Shown: positions 18,918 through 27,546, counted from the stretch's first letter. The stretch is DNA of 64,000 nt from Clostridia bacterium (GCA_017395425.1 JAFPUM010000010.1:1-64000), one strand, 5' to 3'. Notes: generated from the letters alone by a model not told the origin. Numbers and translations: made by a program.

Positions 18918-19772
18918 ATGCAGGAAATCTGGCAGGCGATTGTGAAATTTTTTAATCATATATGGACGAATCTGATTGACTGGGAAAATCTGTGGAAATG
19001 GTTCGTGGGCTTTCTGCCCAAATTCATCGGCGCGCTGCTGATCTTTATCATCGGCTGGTGGCTGTCGGGCGTCATTGCCAATATTCTCACCAAGGGCATG
19101 GCAAAGGCGAAGGTGGATCAGGGCATCCGCACGTTCCTCAACTCCTGTATCAAGGTGATTATTAAAATCATCGTTCTGATTTCGGCGCTGTCCACGCTGG
19201 GGATGAACGTGACCACGCTGGTGGCGGCACTCGGTACGGCAGGTGTGGCAGTCGGTCTGGCGCTGAAGGACAGCCTGTCCAATTTTGCCAGCGGCGTACT
19301 GATTCTTTTCAACCGGATTTTCAAGGTCGGAGACTTCATTGAGATTGACGGCGAAAAGGGCACCGTGCGGCGCATTGAACTCATGTTTACCACATTGGCG
19401 ACGGCGGACAACAAGCGCATCGTGATTCCCAATTCGGTGCTGACGCGGGATATGGTGGTCAATTACACTGCCAAGGATATCCGCCGTCAGGATATGAGCG
19501 TGGGCGTGGCATACGGTTCGGACATTCTGGCGGTCAAGAAGGCGATTCTGGCGGCGCTGCATGAAAGCAAAATGGTGAGCTGGGACAAAGAACCTACTAT
19601 CGGCATTTCATCCTTTGACGACAGCGCTATTACGTTTGACATCAAGGTGTGGGTTTTTACCAAGACCTTCAACGAATCGCGTTACGAGATCAACGAGAAT
19701 ATTCTCAGTGAGCTGACCAAGGCAGGCATTGAGATTCCGTTCAACCAGCTCGACGTGCATATGGTGGGCTGA
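18918..19772 (+). CDS. Small-conductance mechanosensitive channel, MscS family
   Basis: 284 residues. Family members form heptameric channels that open on membrane tension during hypo-osmotic shock. Three hydrophobic helices precede the pore-lining segment ALGTAGVAVGLALKDSLSNFASG (TM3, about 103-125), then the beta domain VGDFIEIDGEKGTVRRIELM and the C-terminal vestibule. Length matches E. coli MscS (286). ATG 18918 chosen; GTG 18903, five codons earlier, is an alternative because the SD is weak for both. Confidence 0.92.
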   Translation: MQEIWQAIVKFFNHIWTNLIDWENLWKWFVGFLPKFIGALLIFIIGWWLSGVIANILTKGMAKAKVDQGIRTFLNSCIKVIIKIIVLISALSTLGMNVTTLVAALGTAGVAVGLALKDSLSNFASGVLILFNRIFKVGDFIEIDGEKGTVRRIELMFTTLATADNKRIVIPNSVLTRDMVVNYTAKDIRRQDMSVGVAYGSDILAVKKAILAALHESKMVSWDKEPTIGISSFDDSAITFDIKVWVFTKTFNESRYEINENILSELTKAGIEIPFNQLDVHMVG

Positions 19773-19807
19773 TATACACAGGGTAAGCGATAGCAGGAGA
19801 GAAGAGA

Positions 19808-20713
19808 ATGAACGAAACCAAGACCCCAAGCGGCGGCAGCAAAGCGGCGGAACTGCGGGAGCGGCGTCAGGCGGCGAAGCAGTCCGCCGTGGAAGTGGAA
19901 ATCGTGGAAGAGAAGAAGCGCTTCCCGCTGCACTTGCAGCCGTGGCGGGAGATATCATGGCTGCGGCGTATATTGATGATCGTTTCGCTGGCGCTGTTTG
20001 GCTGGAGCGCGGCGCCGCTGGCTTTGTCGATCTGCAACATCGGAGTGGTGACTGCGGCGGGGCTTTGCGCGTTTGTGTTTGTGACGGCGCTGCTGTGGCA
20101 TCTGGTGGAGGAACACCGGAGCGTGAAAACCGGTGTGATCTGCACGGTGGTGGGATTGATTTTCACGGCGGGCGTGCTGGCATTCAGTTATGTGTCAGGG
20201 CTTATGCTGAAGGCTTCCATGACCCAAGTGCCGGAGAACTGCCCGGATTATACGGTGGTGGTGCTGGGGTGTCTGGTGCATGGCGACGAGCCGAGCTGGA
20301 TGCTGTCCGACCGGCTGGAAGTCGCCTGCCGGGAACTGACGGAGCATCCGGATGTGATGTGCGTGGTATCCGGCGGACAGGGGGATAATGAGGCATACAG
20401 TGAAGCCTACGTCATGCGGAAATATCTGGTGGCGCACGGCATTTCCCCGTCGCGCATCGTGATGGAGGAGGTTTCGGGCAACACGGAGGAAAATCTGCTT
20501 TATACCAAGAATGCCATCGAACTCAACGGTCTTTCCAAAAACATCGTGATTGTCACCGACCGTTTTCACGAGCTGCGGGCGCGCATCTGGGCGGAAAAGG
20601 CGGGCTTTGAGCAGATTTACGCATCCTGCTGCGATACGCGGGCGTATCTGGTGGTCGGCTACTGGTTCCGGGAGATGTTCGGACTGGCGCGGCTGTATGT
20701 ATTCGGGCGATAG
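19808..20713 (+). CDS. YdcF/SanA-like membrane protein (DUF218)
   Basis: 301 residues. The N-terminal 50 residues are charged and cytoplasmic, followed by three hydrophobic segments (about 55-75, 78-98 and 103-130). The extracytoplasmic DUF218 domain begins YTVVVLGCLVHGDEPSWMLSDRL. Also visible are VVSGGQGDNEAYSEA, MEEVSGNTEENLLYTK and IVTDRFHELRARIWA, the usual DUF218 order. The family includes SanA and ElyC, linked to envelope integrity; biochemical activity is unproven. 35 bp after mscS. Confidence 0.85.
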   Translation: MNETKTPSGGSKAAELRERRQAAKQSAVEVEIVEEKKRFPLHLQPWREISWLRRILMIVSLALFGWSAAPLALSICNIGVVTAAGLCAFVFVTALLWHLVEEHRSVKTGVICTVVGLIFTAGVLAFSYVSGLMLKASMTQVPENCPDYTVVVLGCLVHGDEPSWMLSDRLEVACRELTEHPDVMCVVSGGQGDNEAYSEAYVMRKYLVAHGISPSRIVMEEVSGNTEENLLYTKNAIELNGLSKNIVIVTDRFHELRARIWAEKAGFEQIYASCCDTRAYLVVGYWFREMFGLARLYVFGR

Positions 20714-20730
20714 GAAGGAAGAGAAGAATC

Positions 20731-21228
20731 ATGGCGTTGCAAATACGGCAGATGGATATGAAGGACATCATGGGCGTGGTGGCGATTGTGCGGCAGGAGA
20801 TGAACTGCACGGACAATTCCTCCGACATCTATGACCGCGTCATGCGAATGTACCGTGACGAAAACTACACGATCTTTGTCGCGGAGCAGGAAGGCACGGT
20901 CATCGGCTTTGCGGGGGTCATGCGGAGCCTTGCCTTTGAGCGGGAAGGTGATTTTGTACGGGTGCTGGCGCTGTCGGTGCGGAAGGAATACGACGGCAGC
21001 GGCGTGGAAACGCAGCTCATGGGACGGGTGCAGGACGACGCGCTGGAGCGCGGCGCCTATGCCATTGTGATCAACAGCGGTCTGAAACGGGGCGATTTTC
21101 ACGCCTTTTGCAGCAACATGGGCTATGAAAAGAGCGGGTACAGTTTTGTCAAGCCGCTGCCCCGTGACAGGGAACCGTCCATGAGCTATCACGATATTTT
21201 TGCGCCCATTCCCCACCGCGAAGGCTGA
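20731..21228 (+). CDS. GNAT family N-acetyltransferase
   Basis: 165 residues. The acetyl-CoA fold is readable: IVRQEMNCTD start, IFVAEQEGTVIGFAGVM (beta strands 2-4), VLALSVRKEYDGSGVETQLM (motif A, with a weaker Q/RxxGxG/A loop than usual) and a C-terminal FCSNMGYEKSGYSF. The substrate is unknown. 17 bp after the YdcF-like gene; last gene of the unit, followed by a strong terminator. Confidence 0.85.
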   Translation: MALQIRQMDMKDIMGVVAIVRQEMNCTDNSSDIYDRVMRMYRDENYTIFVAEQEGTVIGFAGVMRSLAFEREGDFVRVLALSVRKEYDGSGVETQLMGRVQDDALERGAYAIVINSGLKRGDFHAFCSNMGYEKSGYSFVKPLPRDREPSMSYHDIFAPIPHREG

Positions 21229-21265
21229 GGAACGGCGCGGACGTCTCTTGCCAAGCATGAATCAG

Positions 21266-21322
21266 CCGCCTGCCGCATAGGAATGATTTCAGAGAAATCA
21301 TTCGTGCGGAGGCGGTTTTTTT
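21266..21322 (+). terminator. Terminator after the GNAT gene
   Basis: CCGCC-TGCCGCA is matched by TGCGGAGGCGG around an inner GAATGATTTC/ATCATTC stem, followed by seven T. The T-run ends within 30 nt of the next gene's start. Confidence 0.85.
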
Positions 21323-21350
21323 GCGTTGGGAGCGTTTGCGGAGGAAGAAA

Positions 21351-22328
21351 GTGGGACTGGCGGTAGCGTCGATGATGATATGTCTGTCGGTGATGACCCG
21401 GCTGGCGTCGGGCATGGCACAGCTGCGGCAGACGACGGGAAGCAAGCCGCTGACGTGGGTGGATTTCGGGGTGACGGCGGCGGCGATGACTGACGCGCTG
21501 GGATACGATATCGCCAGCCGTGACACCGATTGTCCCATCGACTGGATCGACCTGCTCGCCTGTCTGGGCGCACGTTACGGCGGGGACTTTCATCACTATC
21601 AGAAAAAGCACATGGAGGCGCTGGCACAGCGGCTGCAAGGCGGCGAGAGCATCGAATCGGTTACGGGGGATATGAAATACTATGACTATTACAGCAACGC
21701 CTATCAGGCGGTGCTGGGCGGACTGGCGGGGGAGTACAGTCTGCAAACGGAAGAATCACTGGGAAGCGTGCCGGTTTTCGCGCCGCAGTATGGCTTGAAG
21801 GGCTATGCGCCGATTGCGCAGGGCTATTCGTTTTCCCACAGCGACGATTTCTGCGCGGCGCGTTCCTTCGGCTTCAAGCGGGAACATCTGGGGCATGACC
21901 TGTTCGGCGTGGTGGGAACGCCGGTGATCAATGTGGAAACCTGCACGGTGCAGGTGCTGGGCTGGAACCGTTACGGCGGCTGGCGGATCGGCATGAGAAG
22001 TCTGGACGGACGGCGGTATTATTATTATGCCCATCTGCGCAGCGGACATCCGTATGCGAAGGGATTGCAGGAGGGGCAGTTGGTGTACGCGGGGGAAGTG
22101 ATTGGCTACATGGGCATGACGGGGTATTCGGACAAGGAGGATTTCAACGGTATGCAGCGCCCGCATCTGCATTTCGGCATTCAGCTCATCTTTGACGAAG
22201 CCAGCAGGAACGAAATCTGGATTGACACTTATGAACTGGTAAAATTCCTGAATCGTCACCGTTCCACGGTGGAGAATCACGACGGGGAATTCACCCGGCG
22301 GTACCGTTATTACGAGACCACCGAATAA
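21351..22328 (+). CDS. M23 family metallopeptidase, membrane-anchored
   Basis: 325 residues. It is a probable peptidoglycan endopeptidase or structural LytM protein. An N-terminal hydrophobic segment (about 1-20) anchors it. Zinc motifs are complete: HxxxD at His179/Asp183 (REHLGHDLFG), YAHL at His228 and HLHFG at His272/His274. The start is GTG 21351 with GGAGG 6 nt upstream; in-frame TTG starts at 21321 and 21339 have poorer spacing and the first lies inside the terminator. No promoter fits between the terminator and the start. Confidence 0.88.
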   Translation: MGLAVASMMICLSVMTRLASGMAQLRQTTGSKPLTWVDFGVTAAAMTDALGYDIASRDTDCPIDWIDLLACLGARYGGDFHHYQKKHMEALAQRLQGGESIESVTGDMKYYDYYSNAYQAVLGGLAGEYSLQTEESLGSVPVFAPQYGLKGYAPIAQGYSFSHSDDFCAARSFGFKREHLGHDLFGVVGTPVINVETCTVQVLGWNRYGGWRIGMRSLDGRRYYYYAHLRSGHPYAKGLQEGQLVYAGEVIGYMGMTGYSDKEDFNGMQRPHLHFGIQLIFDEASRNEIWIDTYELVKFLNRHRSTVENHDGEFTRRYRYYETTE

Positions 22329-22379
22329 AGCGTCAAAGCAATTCCCAAAATGACGCCTGCTGATTGTGCAAAATAACAG

Positions 22380-22408
22380 TTGCAAAAACCGACGGGATAG
22401 CATATAAT
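22380..22408 (+). promoter_or_regulatory. Promoter of the cysteine T-box operon
   Basis: TTGCAA (22380-22385), 17-nt spacer, TATAAT (22403-22408), about 60 nt before Stem I of the T-box. Confidence 0.72.
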
Positions 22409-22439
22409 AATTGTGATATCTTTTATATCTTATGCAACA

Positions 22440-22723
22440 CGACAATACCCTCATATCATCAAATGCTCAGAGGAAGAGTAGTCCGCCCGCGCCGGCACCA
22501 GAGAGAGAATGCCATCGGCTGCAAGCATTCTTGGCAGGGACGGCGGATGAATTGCACCCTTCATCACGCAGGCGCGGGGAAATACGCGCCCGTCTTAGCC
22601 GCGTTAAGGCTGTACGAGTGACAAACAGGAGTGGAACCGTGGAATTTTTGGATGGAAAAAATTTCGCCTCCGTTGTGCGGATGCTTTCCCGTGGAAGGCT
22701 GTCCGCACGGCGGAGTTTTTTTT
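22440..22723 (+). promoter_or_regulatory. T-box riboswitch, cysteine specifier
   Basis: This is a tRNA-sensing leader. Visible parts are the GGAAGAGTAGT (AG/GA) region at the base of Stem I (22471-), the distal loop GGCTGCAAG, and the specifier loop GGATGAATTGCACCC with codon TGC at 22554-22556 (Cys). The T-box core GGAGTGGAACCGTGG lies at 22628-22642, and a terminator at 22668-22723. Uncharged tRNA-Cys should favour the antiterminator and raise expression of the cysE-cysS unit. The specifier and the downstream genes agree, which makes the cysteine call strong. Confidence 0.9.
22668..22723 (+). terminator. Conditional terminator of the T-box
   Basis: CTCCGTTGTGCGGA (22668-22681) pairs with TCCGCACGGCGGAG (22702-22715) using two G-U pairs, followed by eight T. 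Confidence 0.88.
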
Positions 22724-23015
22724 GCGTCTGACCCTGTTGCTTTTTTGCCGGGACAGCGGATATCCGACTCCGGCACAGGGGTGCGGCTGGATATGGCTGG
22801 CGGCAGGGGACGTTCCGGGGAAACTGCCTATGGGAAAGTGCATCGCTCGCGTCGGGGCTTCTGCCTGAATGCTCGCGTCCGGGGCGAATACGGCTTACGC
22901 CGCCCGCGTACCTTACCCGTCGGGTCTTGCCACGGAAATCTCTGCTGCTTCGTAAATTGCGCGTGCTGTTGCCGCGCAGGTGCTTTCTCTGACAACCGAT
23001 TTTTGAAAGGACGTG
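22724..23015 (+). other. Long GC-rich segment between T-box and first gene
   Basis: About 290 nt with no convincing coding frame. It can fold into GC-rich hairpins (CCCTGT and GCCGG near its start pair with CCGGC-ACAGGG about 40 nt on). I see no second T-box core sequence. It ends with AAAGG before the next ATG. Confidence 0.4.
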
Positions 23016-23813
23016 ATGATTTTGGAAAACAACGCATTGATACAGGCACGCGGCGAACTTCTCAAAAAGCTCAATCTTATGGTGCGCAAAATTGAGGAAG
23101 TCACCACCTTCGTACTGGCGGGGGAACAGCATTGTCCGCCCGGCGATATTCATATCGTCACCGCGGGCAGAGCGGAGGATCTGGAAAAGATTTACGCCGA
23201 TCTGCACTTTCTGGTCAGCGAATTCCTCAGTCCCCAGACCCACGACAGGGAATCCGCCGACGGGCGCACGACGATCCGATACCGCTTTGAGAGCGGACTT
23301 TTCCTAGAGGTATTCATCTGCACCGCCGACAGCCTGCCTTCTTTCGACTGGTGGCTGCCCTACTTCGACAAACACGGAGCGGCGGAGGATTTCTATCTGC
23401 CCGAAGGAAAGGTGGAGGAAGACCCGGTAAGAGAAGCGCCTGCTGTTACCGATGTAACTGACACGGTTCCCGATGTTCTTCCCATAGCGGCGGTTTTGGA
23501 CGACGCACCCGCTTCGTCCGCGTCACTCACGTGGGAGGCGGTCTATGAGAAAATCAACCTCGCCAAGCACGCTGCCGCCGGCGGTTCGGTGATCTATGCT
23601 GCCGAACTCATGAATGAACTGCGCACGGCGCTGATCGGGCTGATCTGCGAAAAGAACGGCATCCATGACAATTATCTCCACAGCATCGATCTGCTGGAGA
23701 ACGACGACAAGCGCGAGCTGCTCAAAACCTACCCCGCGTCGCTGGAGCAGGGCAGTCTGGTGGCAGCGCTGGCGGCTGCATTGCGCTTGTTTGAAACACT
23801 GATGAACGGATGA
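23016..23813 (+). CDS. Unrecognised protein, possibly NTase-HEPN-like
   Basis: 265 residues; no confident family. The first 120 residues, with YRFESGLFLEVFICTADSLP and SFDWWLPYFDKHG, recall the strand order of aminoglycoside-type nucleotidyltransferases, but no GSxxxG...DxD motif is visible. A Pro/Val/Asp/Glu linker (about 130-170) follows. The all-helical end (AAELMNELRTALIGLICEK... SLVAALAAALRLFETLMNG) resembles the helical bundle that follows such domains (HEPN fold). It is the first gene under the cysteine T-box and lies just upstream of cysE. ATG 23016 with AAAGG; GTG 23013 is an alternative. Confidence 0.72.
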   Translation: MILENNALIQARGELLKKLNLMVRKIEEVTTFVLAGEQHCPPGDIHIVTAGRAEDLEKIYADLHFLVSEFLSPQTHDRESADGRTTIRYRFESGLFLEVFICTADSLPSFDWWLPYFDKHGAAEDFYLPEGKVEEDPVREAPAVTDVTDTVPDVLPIAAVLDDAPASSASLTWEAVYEKINLAKHAAAGGSVIYAAELMNELRTALIGLICEKNGIHDNYLHSIDLLENDDKRELLKTYPASLEQGSLVAALAAALRLFETLMNG

Positions 23814-23844
23814 ATTGGACACAACTGACAAGGAGCTGATGGAT

Positions 23845-24504
23845 GTGTCAAGCTATCGCAAGGATTTGATTCAGGCGATTATGGAGCGCGACCCTGCCGC
23901 CCGCAGCGCCGTCGAGGTGCGGCTGCTCTATCCGGGCTATAAGGCGCTCATGTCTCATAGGCGTGCCAATTGGTGCTTTCGGCACAACCTGAAATTCCTC
24001 GCCCGCTGGATCAGCGAACGCGCCAAGCGCCGCACCGGCATCGAGATTCACCCTGCCGCCAAAATCGGGCGCGGCGTACTCATTGATCACGGTATGGGCG
24101 TGGTGATCGGCGAGACTGCCGAAGTCGGCGACGGCTGCACCATTTATCAGGGCGTGACCCTCGGCGGCACCGGCAAGGACACCGGCAAGCGCCACCCCAC
24201 CATCGGCAGCAACGTCCTCATCGGTTCCGGCGCGAAGGTGCTGGGTCCCTTTACGGTGGGGGACAACGCGAGAATCGCGGCAGGCGCGGTGGTTTTGCAG
24301 GAGATTCCCGCCGACGCGACAGCCGTGGGCGTTCCGGCGAGAGTGGTGCGCGTGGCGGGACAGGTGCCGCACGGCGAACTCGACCAGATTCACTACACCG
24401 ACCCCGTCGAAGAGGACATCACCATCCTGCAAGCCCAGATCCGCTGTCTGCAAAAACGCCTCGACATGGGCGGCATGGAAAACACCGACGGAGGAGGAAT
24501 CTAG
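23845..24504 (+). CDS. cysE: Serine O-acetyltransferase
   Basis: 219 residues. It transfers acetyl from acetyl-CoA to L-serine, the first step of cysteine synthesis. RDPAARSAVEVRLLYPGYKAL, then the left-handed beta-helix repeats (GIEIHPAAKIGRGVLIDHG, TIGSNVLIGSGAKVLGPFTVG) are typical of the short CysE form. GTG 23845 is chosen because AAGGAG lies 9 nt upstream; TTG 23815 and ATG 23839 are in-frame alternatives. The C-terminal 40 residues are acidic and helical. Cys T-box control fits the function. Confidence 0.92.
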   Translation: MSSYRKDLIQAIMERDPAARSAVEVRLLYPGYKALMSHRRANWCFRHNLKFLARWISERAKRRTGIEIHPAAKIGRGVLIDHGMGVVIGETAEVGDGCTIYQGVTLGGTGKDTGKRHPTIGSNVLIGSGAKVLGPFTVGDNARIAAGAVVLQEIPADATAVGVPARVVRVAGQVPHGELDQIHYTDPVEEDITILQAQIRCLQKRLDMGGMENTDGGGI

Positions 24505-24594
24505 GGCGCGGCGCATTCGCGCCGCTAAATGAATAGTGAATAGTGAAGAATGAATAGTGAATAATGTTGGAAGCGCTTCGCGCTTGAATCTATG
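24505..24594 (+). repeat. Dispersed GAATAGTGA-type repeat plus palindrome (copy 1)
   Basis: Directly after the cysE stop comes a GCGGCGC/GCGCCGC hairpin, then imperfect tandem GAATAGTGA/GAATAATG units. The palindrome AAGCGCTTCGCGCTT follows. Related copies lie at 26576, 58105 and 59402. The cysS ribosome-binding site begins just after it. Confidence 0.75.
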
Positions 24595-24616
24595 TTTTTT
24601 GGGAGGAAACTTTTTT

Positions 24617-26023
24617 ATGAGAATATTCAATACGTTATCGCGTAAACTGGAAGAATTTGTGCCGATGACCGAGGGCGAAATCAAGATGTACGCCTGCGGA
24701 CCGACGGTCTACAACCTGATTCATATCGGCAACGCCCGTCCTATCATCACCTTTGATACCCTGCGCCGCTATTTTGAGTGGAGAGGCTACAAGGTGACGT
24801 TTGTGCAGAATTTCACCGATGTGGACGACAAGATTATCCGCAAAGCGATGGAAGAAGGCGTGGACTACAAGGTCATCTCGGAGCGCTACATCGAGGAATA
24901 CTGGAAGGATGTCAAGGCGATGGGCGTGAAGCCCGCGACCATTCACCCCAAGGCAACCGAAAACATCGACAAGATCATCGACATCGTGGCGACACTGATT
25001 GAAAAAGGTCACGCTTATCAGGCCGGCGGCGACGTCTATTTCAGCACCAAGACCTTCCCGGAATACGGCAAACTCTCCCATCTGCCGCTCGATGAACTCG
25101 TCGCCGGCGCGAGCGAACGCGTGGACGCGGGCGACATCAAGCGCGACCGCGCGGACTTCGCGCTCTGGAAGGCAGCCAAGGAGGGAGAACCCTATTGGGA
25201 ATCTCCATGGGGCAAGGGACGTCCCGGCTGGCACATCGAATGCTCGGCGATGAATCTCGCGCTGCTGGGCGAAACCATTGACATCCACTGCGGCGGTCAG
25301 GATCTGATTTTCCCCCACCATGAAAACGAAATCGCCCAGTCCGAATGCTGCACCGGCAAGCCCTTCTCCCGCTACTGGATGCACAACGGCTTTATCAATG
25401 TGGACAACCAGAAGATGAGCAAATCGCTCGGCAATTTCTTCACCGTCCGCGACGTGGGCGAAGCCTACGGCTATGAACCCATCCGCCTCTTCATGCTGTC
25501 CAGCCAGTACCGCAGCCCCATCAATTATTCCGTGGACATCATCGAACAGAACAAAGCGGCGCTCACCCGTCTGTATACCGCGCTGGAAAACGGCGAATTT
25601 TATCTCTCCAAAGCGCCCGAAGGCTGGCAGGACGGCGAGGACGCCATCAAAGAACAGCTTCTTGCCCACAAGCAGCACTTCATCGACAGCATGGAGGAAG
25701 ACTTCAACACTGCCGGTGCGGTGTCCGCGCTGTTTGACCTCGCGCGCGACATCAACACCCATCTCGGCGCGTCCTCGACCCATTCCAAGGAGCTGGCACA
25801 GTTCGCGCTGGATCTCTATCACGAGCTTGCCGACGTGCTGGGACTGCTCTACAATCAGAAGACCGATTCCCTCGACAGCGAAATTGAAGACCTCATCGCC
25901 CAGCGTCAGGCAGCCCGCAAAGCCCGAAATTTCGCCGAAGCCGACCGTATCCGCGACCAGCTCAAGGCGCAGGGCATTATTCTCGAAGACACTCCGCAGG
26001 GCGTCAAGTGGCACAAGGCGTAA
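24617..26023 (+). CDS. cysS: Cysteinyl-tRNA synthetase
   Basis: 468 residues, class I. It charges tRNA-Cys. [18 protein letters not shown] contains the HIGN (HIGH) motif with the first zinc cysteine, CSAMN and [10 protein letters not shown] the other zinc ligands. KMSKSLGN is the KMSKS loop. ATG 24617 follows GGGAGG; an upstream in-frame start lies in the repeat and is rejected. It shares the Cys T-box with cysE. The stop codon abuts a dispersed repeat. Confidence 0.98.
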   Translation: MRIFNTLSRKLEEFVPMTEGEIKMYACGPTVYNLIHIGNARPIITFDTLRRYFEWRGYKVTFVQNFTDVDDKIIRKAMEEGVDYKVISERYIEEYWKDVKAMGVKPATIHPKATENIDKIIDIVATLIEKGHAYQAGGDVYFSTKTFPEYGKLSHLPLDELVAGASERVDAGDIKRDRADFALWKAAKEGEPYWESPWGKGRPGWHIECSAMNLALLGETIDIHCGGQDLIFPHHENEIAQSECCTGKPFSRYWMHNGFINVDNQKMSKSLGNFFTVRDVGEAYGYEPIRLFMLSSQYRSPINYSVDIIEQNKAALTRLYTALENGEFYLSKAPEGWQDGEDAIKEQLLAHKQHFIDSMEEDFNTAGAVSALFDLARDINTHLGASSTHSKELAQFALDLYHELADVLGLLYNQKTDSLDSEIEDLIAQRQAARKARNFAEADRIRDQLKAQGIILEDTPQGVKWHKA

Positions 26024-26062
26024 ATTTTAATGCGGAATGCGTAATTCGGAATTCGGAATAGG
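26024..26062 (+). repeat. TAATGCGTAATTCGGAATTCGG-type repeat after cysS
   Basis: Short imperfect tandem of TAATGCGGAATGCGTAATTCGG units begins directly after the cysS stop. The inverted sequence lies at 27547-27592, where it overlaps the miaB stop. Confidence 0.6.
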
Positions 26063-26067
26063 CAAAA

Positions 26068-26117
26068 GAAAAAAACCTTATGACGTTTGCCCAAGGGCAG
26101 CGTCATAAGGTTTTTTT
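26068..26117. terminator. Bidirectional terminator between cysS and the YlbF-family gene
   Basis: AAAAACCTTATGACG pairs with CGTCATAAGGTTTTT around a 15-nt loop; A-run and T-run flank it, so it serves the converging genes on both strands. Confidence 0.85.
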
Positions 26118-26148
26118 GAATTATGAGGGGGTATGAGAAAACCGTCCC

Positions 26149-26550
26149 TTAACCGCAGCCGCCGCAGGTGGCGCAGCTTCCCGTGCAGGCGGAGGGGTCG
26201 AAGGTTTCGGGATCCTCGCCGTTGACCGCGGCGGTCAGCAGGGAGGTCACGTCCCGCATGAGGGAATCCATCCGCTCCTTTGCCATGTTGAAGGCAACCA
26301 TCTTGTCGCTGCCCATGACGTCGGTGTAAATCGTCATGAGTTCCTCATTGAGCTTATTGAGCTTGTCTTCATTGGGCTCCGGCTTGCCGGATTCAATGTC
26401 GATCTTCATGCGGATGAGGTTGAAGTGCTGGATTTTCTCCTGCAATTCCTCATCGTTGTCGCTCTCGGTACGAGCCTGAGCCAGTGCCTTGTATTCCTCG
26501 GATTCCTGCACCAGCTTGCCCAGTTCCCGCGCTTTTTCCATAATCGTCAT
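26149..26550 (-). CDS. YlbF family (RicF-like) regulatory protein
   Basis: 133 residues. YlbF/YmcA proteins form the Y-complex with YaaT and influence RNase Y activity, sporulation and biofilm formation in Bacillus. The helical YlbF core is visible (KARELGKLVQESEEYKALAQA, ELQEKIQHFNLIRMKIDIE). The tail ends CTGSCATCGGCG, a Cys-rich motif common in clostridial members. The start MTIMEKARE follows AAAGGAG. An rny gene lies 20 kb away. The exact role here is inferred from the family. Confidence 0.85.
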   Translation of the reverse strand: MTIMEKARELGKLVQESEEYKALAQARTESDNDEELQEKIQHFNLIRMKIDIESGKPEPNEDKLNKLNEELMTIYTDVMGSDKMVAFNMAKERMDSLMRDVTSLLTAAVNGEDPETFDPSACTGSCATCGGCG

Positions 26551-26575
26551 GACGTTTTCATCTCCTTTCATTGCA

Positions 26576-26645
26576 TTTTTCACTATTCATTATTCACCAT
26601 TCACTATTCATTTAGCCTTGCTTTGCGAATGCAAAGCAGGCGCTG
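26576..26645 (-). repeat. Dispersed GAATAGTGA-type repeat plus palindrome (copy 2)
   Basis: On the minus strand, units like GAATAGTGAATGGTGAATAATG follow the hairpin CCTGCTTTGCATTCGCAAAGC. It lies between the GH25-like and YlbF-family genes, directly after the GH25-like stop. Confidence 0.7.
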
Positions 26646-27452
26646 TTAGCCGTCCGCGAGAATATCGCTGTCGGAAACCGGCTTCTGGGGCGCGACATAC
26701 ATCAGATCGGCGAGCTTGGTATCGTCCGCCAGCACGTTGAGGTTGATGTAATCGCCCTTGAAGCCTTTGAGTTCATCGGTCTGACAGTAGTGCCAGATGG
26801 TCCAGTCCTTCCAGCCGTCCCACGAAGCGGGATGGAAGGAGTTACTGACCCAGAGGTCATAACCGTCGATCACGCCGTCGAGGTAATCGTCATAGAATTC
26901 CTTGTCGGTATAGATGATGGGCTTCACGCCGTAGTAATTTTCGATGATGTTGAGGTAAGTAGTGAATTCACGCAGCACCTTTTTCTTGTTGGGCGCGTTG
27001 TGGAAGCGGCTGTACTTTTTGGTGTACTGGATATCCACGGCGGGAATCATTCTGCCGTCGAGGCTGCCGACCGTGTCGATGAAGTTCTGTGCCTGTGTCG
27101 CACCTTCGCTGGAGAAGGAGAAGAAGTGGTAAGCGCTGGCGGGCAGTTCCGCGGCGGCGGCGTTTTCCCAGTTGGCTTGAAAGCGCTTGTCCTGAATGGT
27201 GGTGCCTTCGGTCGCCTTGATGAGGGCGAACTGGATATTCTGCGCCTTGAGCTGCTCCATATCCACCTTGCCCTGATAGTTGGAAAGGCTCACGCCGGTG
27301 ACAGCATTCTTGGGCAGGAACCACTCATTGATTTCCACCACCTTGGTGCGGACCAGCGCATAAATGGCGATGTAAATCGCGATGAGAATCAAGGCAATGG
27401 TCGAGATAACGACAATGACCTTTGCCTTTTTTTCCATAGGCTTTTTTTCCAT
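26646..27452 (-). CDS. GH25-like membrane-anchored protein with altered active site
   Basis: 268 residues. An N-terminal anchor (about 11-33) precedes a GH25 muramidase-type barrel. GH25 enzymes cut the MurNAc-GlcNAc bond using conserved acids, in motifs GIDVSxxQG, DxE and a late DxN. Here the motifs read GVSLSNYQG (53-61, Asp to Ser), VDIQY (139-143, Glu to Gln) and YINLN (235-239, Asp to Asn). Other landmarks (FALIKATEG, YHFFSF, PIIYTD, WHYCQTDELKG) are kept. The fold is clear; hydrolysis is doubtful. Start 27452 is supported by AAAGGAG. Confidence 0.85.
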   Translation of the reverse strand: MEKKPMEKKAKVIVVISTIALILIAIYIAIYALVRTKVVEINEWFLPKNAVTGVSLSNYQGKVDMEQLKAQNIQFALIKATEGTTIQDKRFQANWENAAAAELPASAYHFFSFSSEGATQAQNFIDTVGSLDGRMIPAVDIQYTKKYSRFHNAPNKKKVLREFTTYLNIIENYYGVKPIIYTDKEFYDDYLDGVIDGYDLWVSNSFHPASWDGWKDWTIWHYCQTDELKGFKGDYINLNVLADDTKLADLMYVAPQKPVSDSDILADG

Positions 27453-27546
27453 AAAAGAGGTCTCCTTTGTCTGATAAAATGATAATCTATGTCAAGTCAC
27501 GCAACCGTCTCTCAAAGACGGTTCACGCAACAATTTCCCGTTTACA

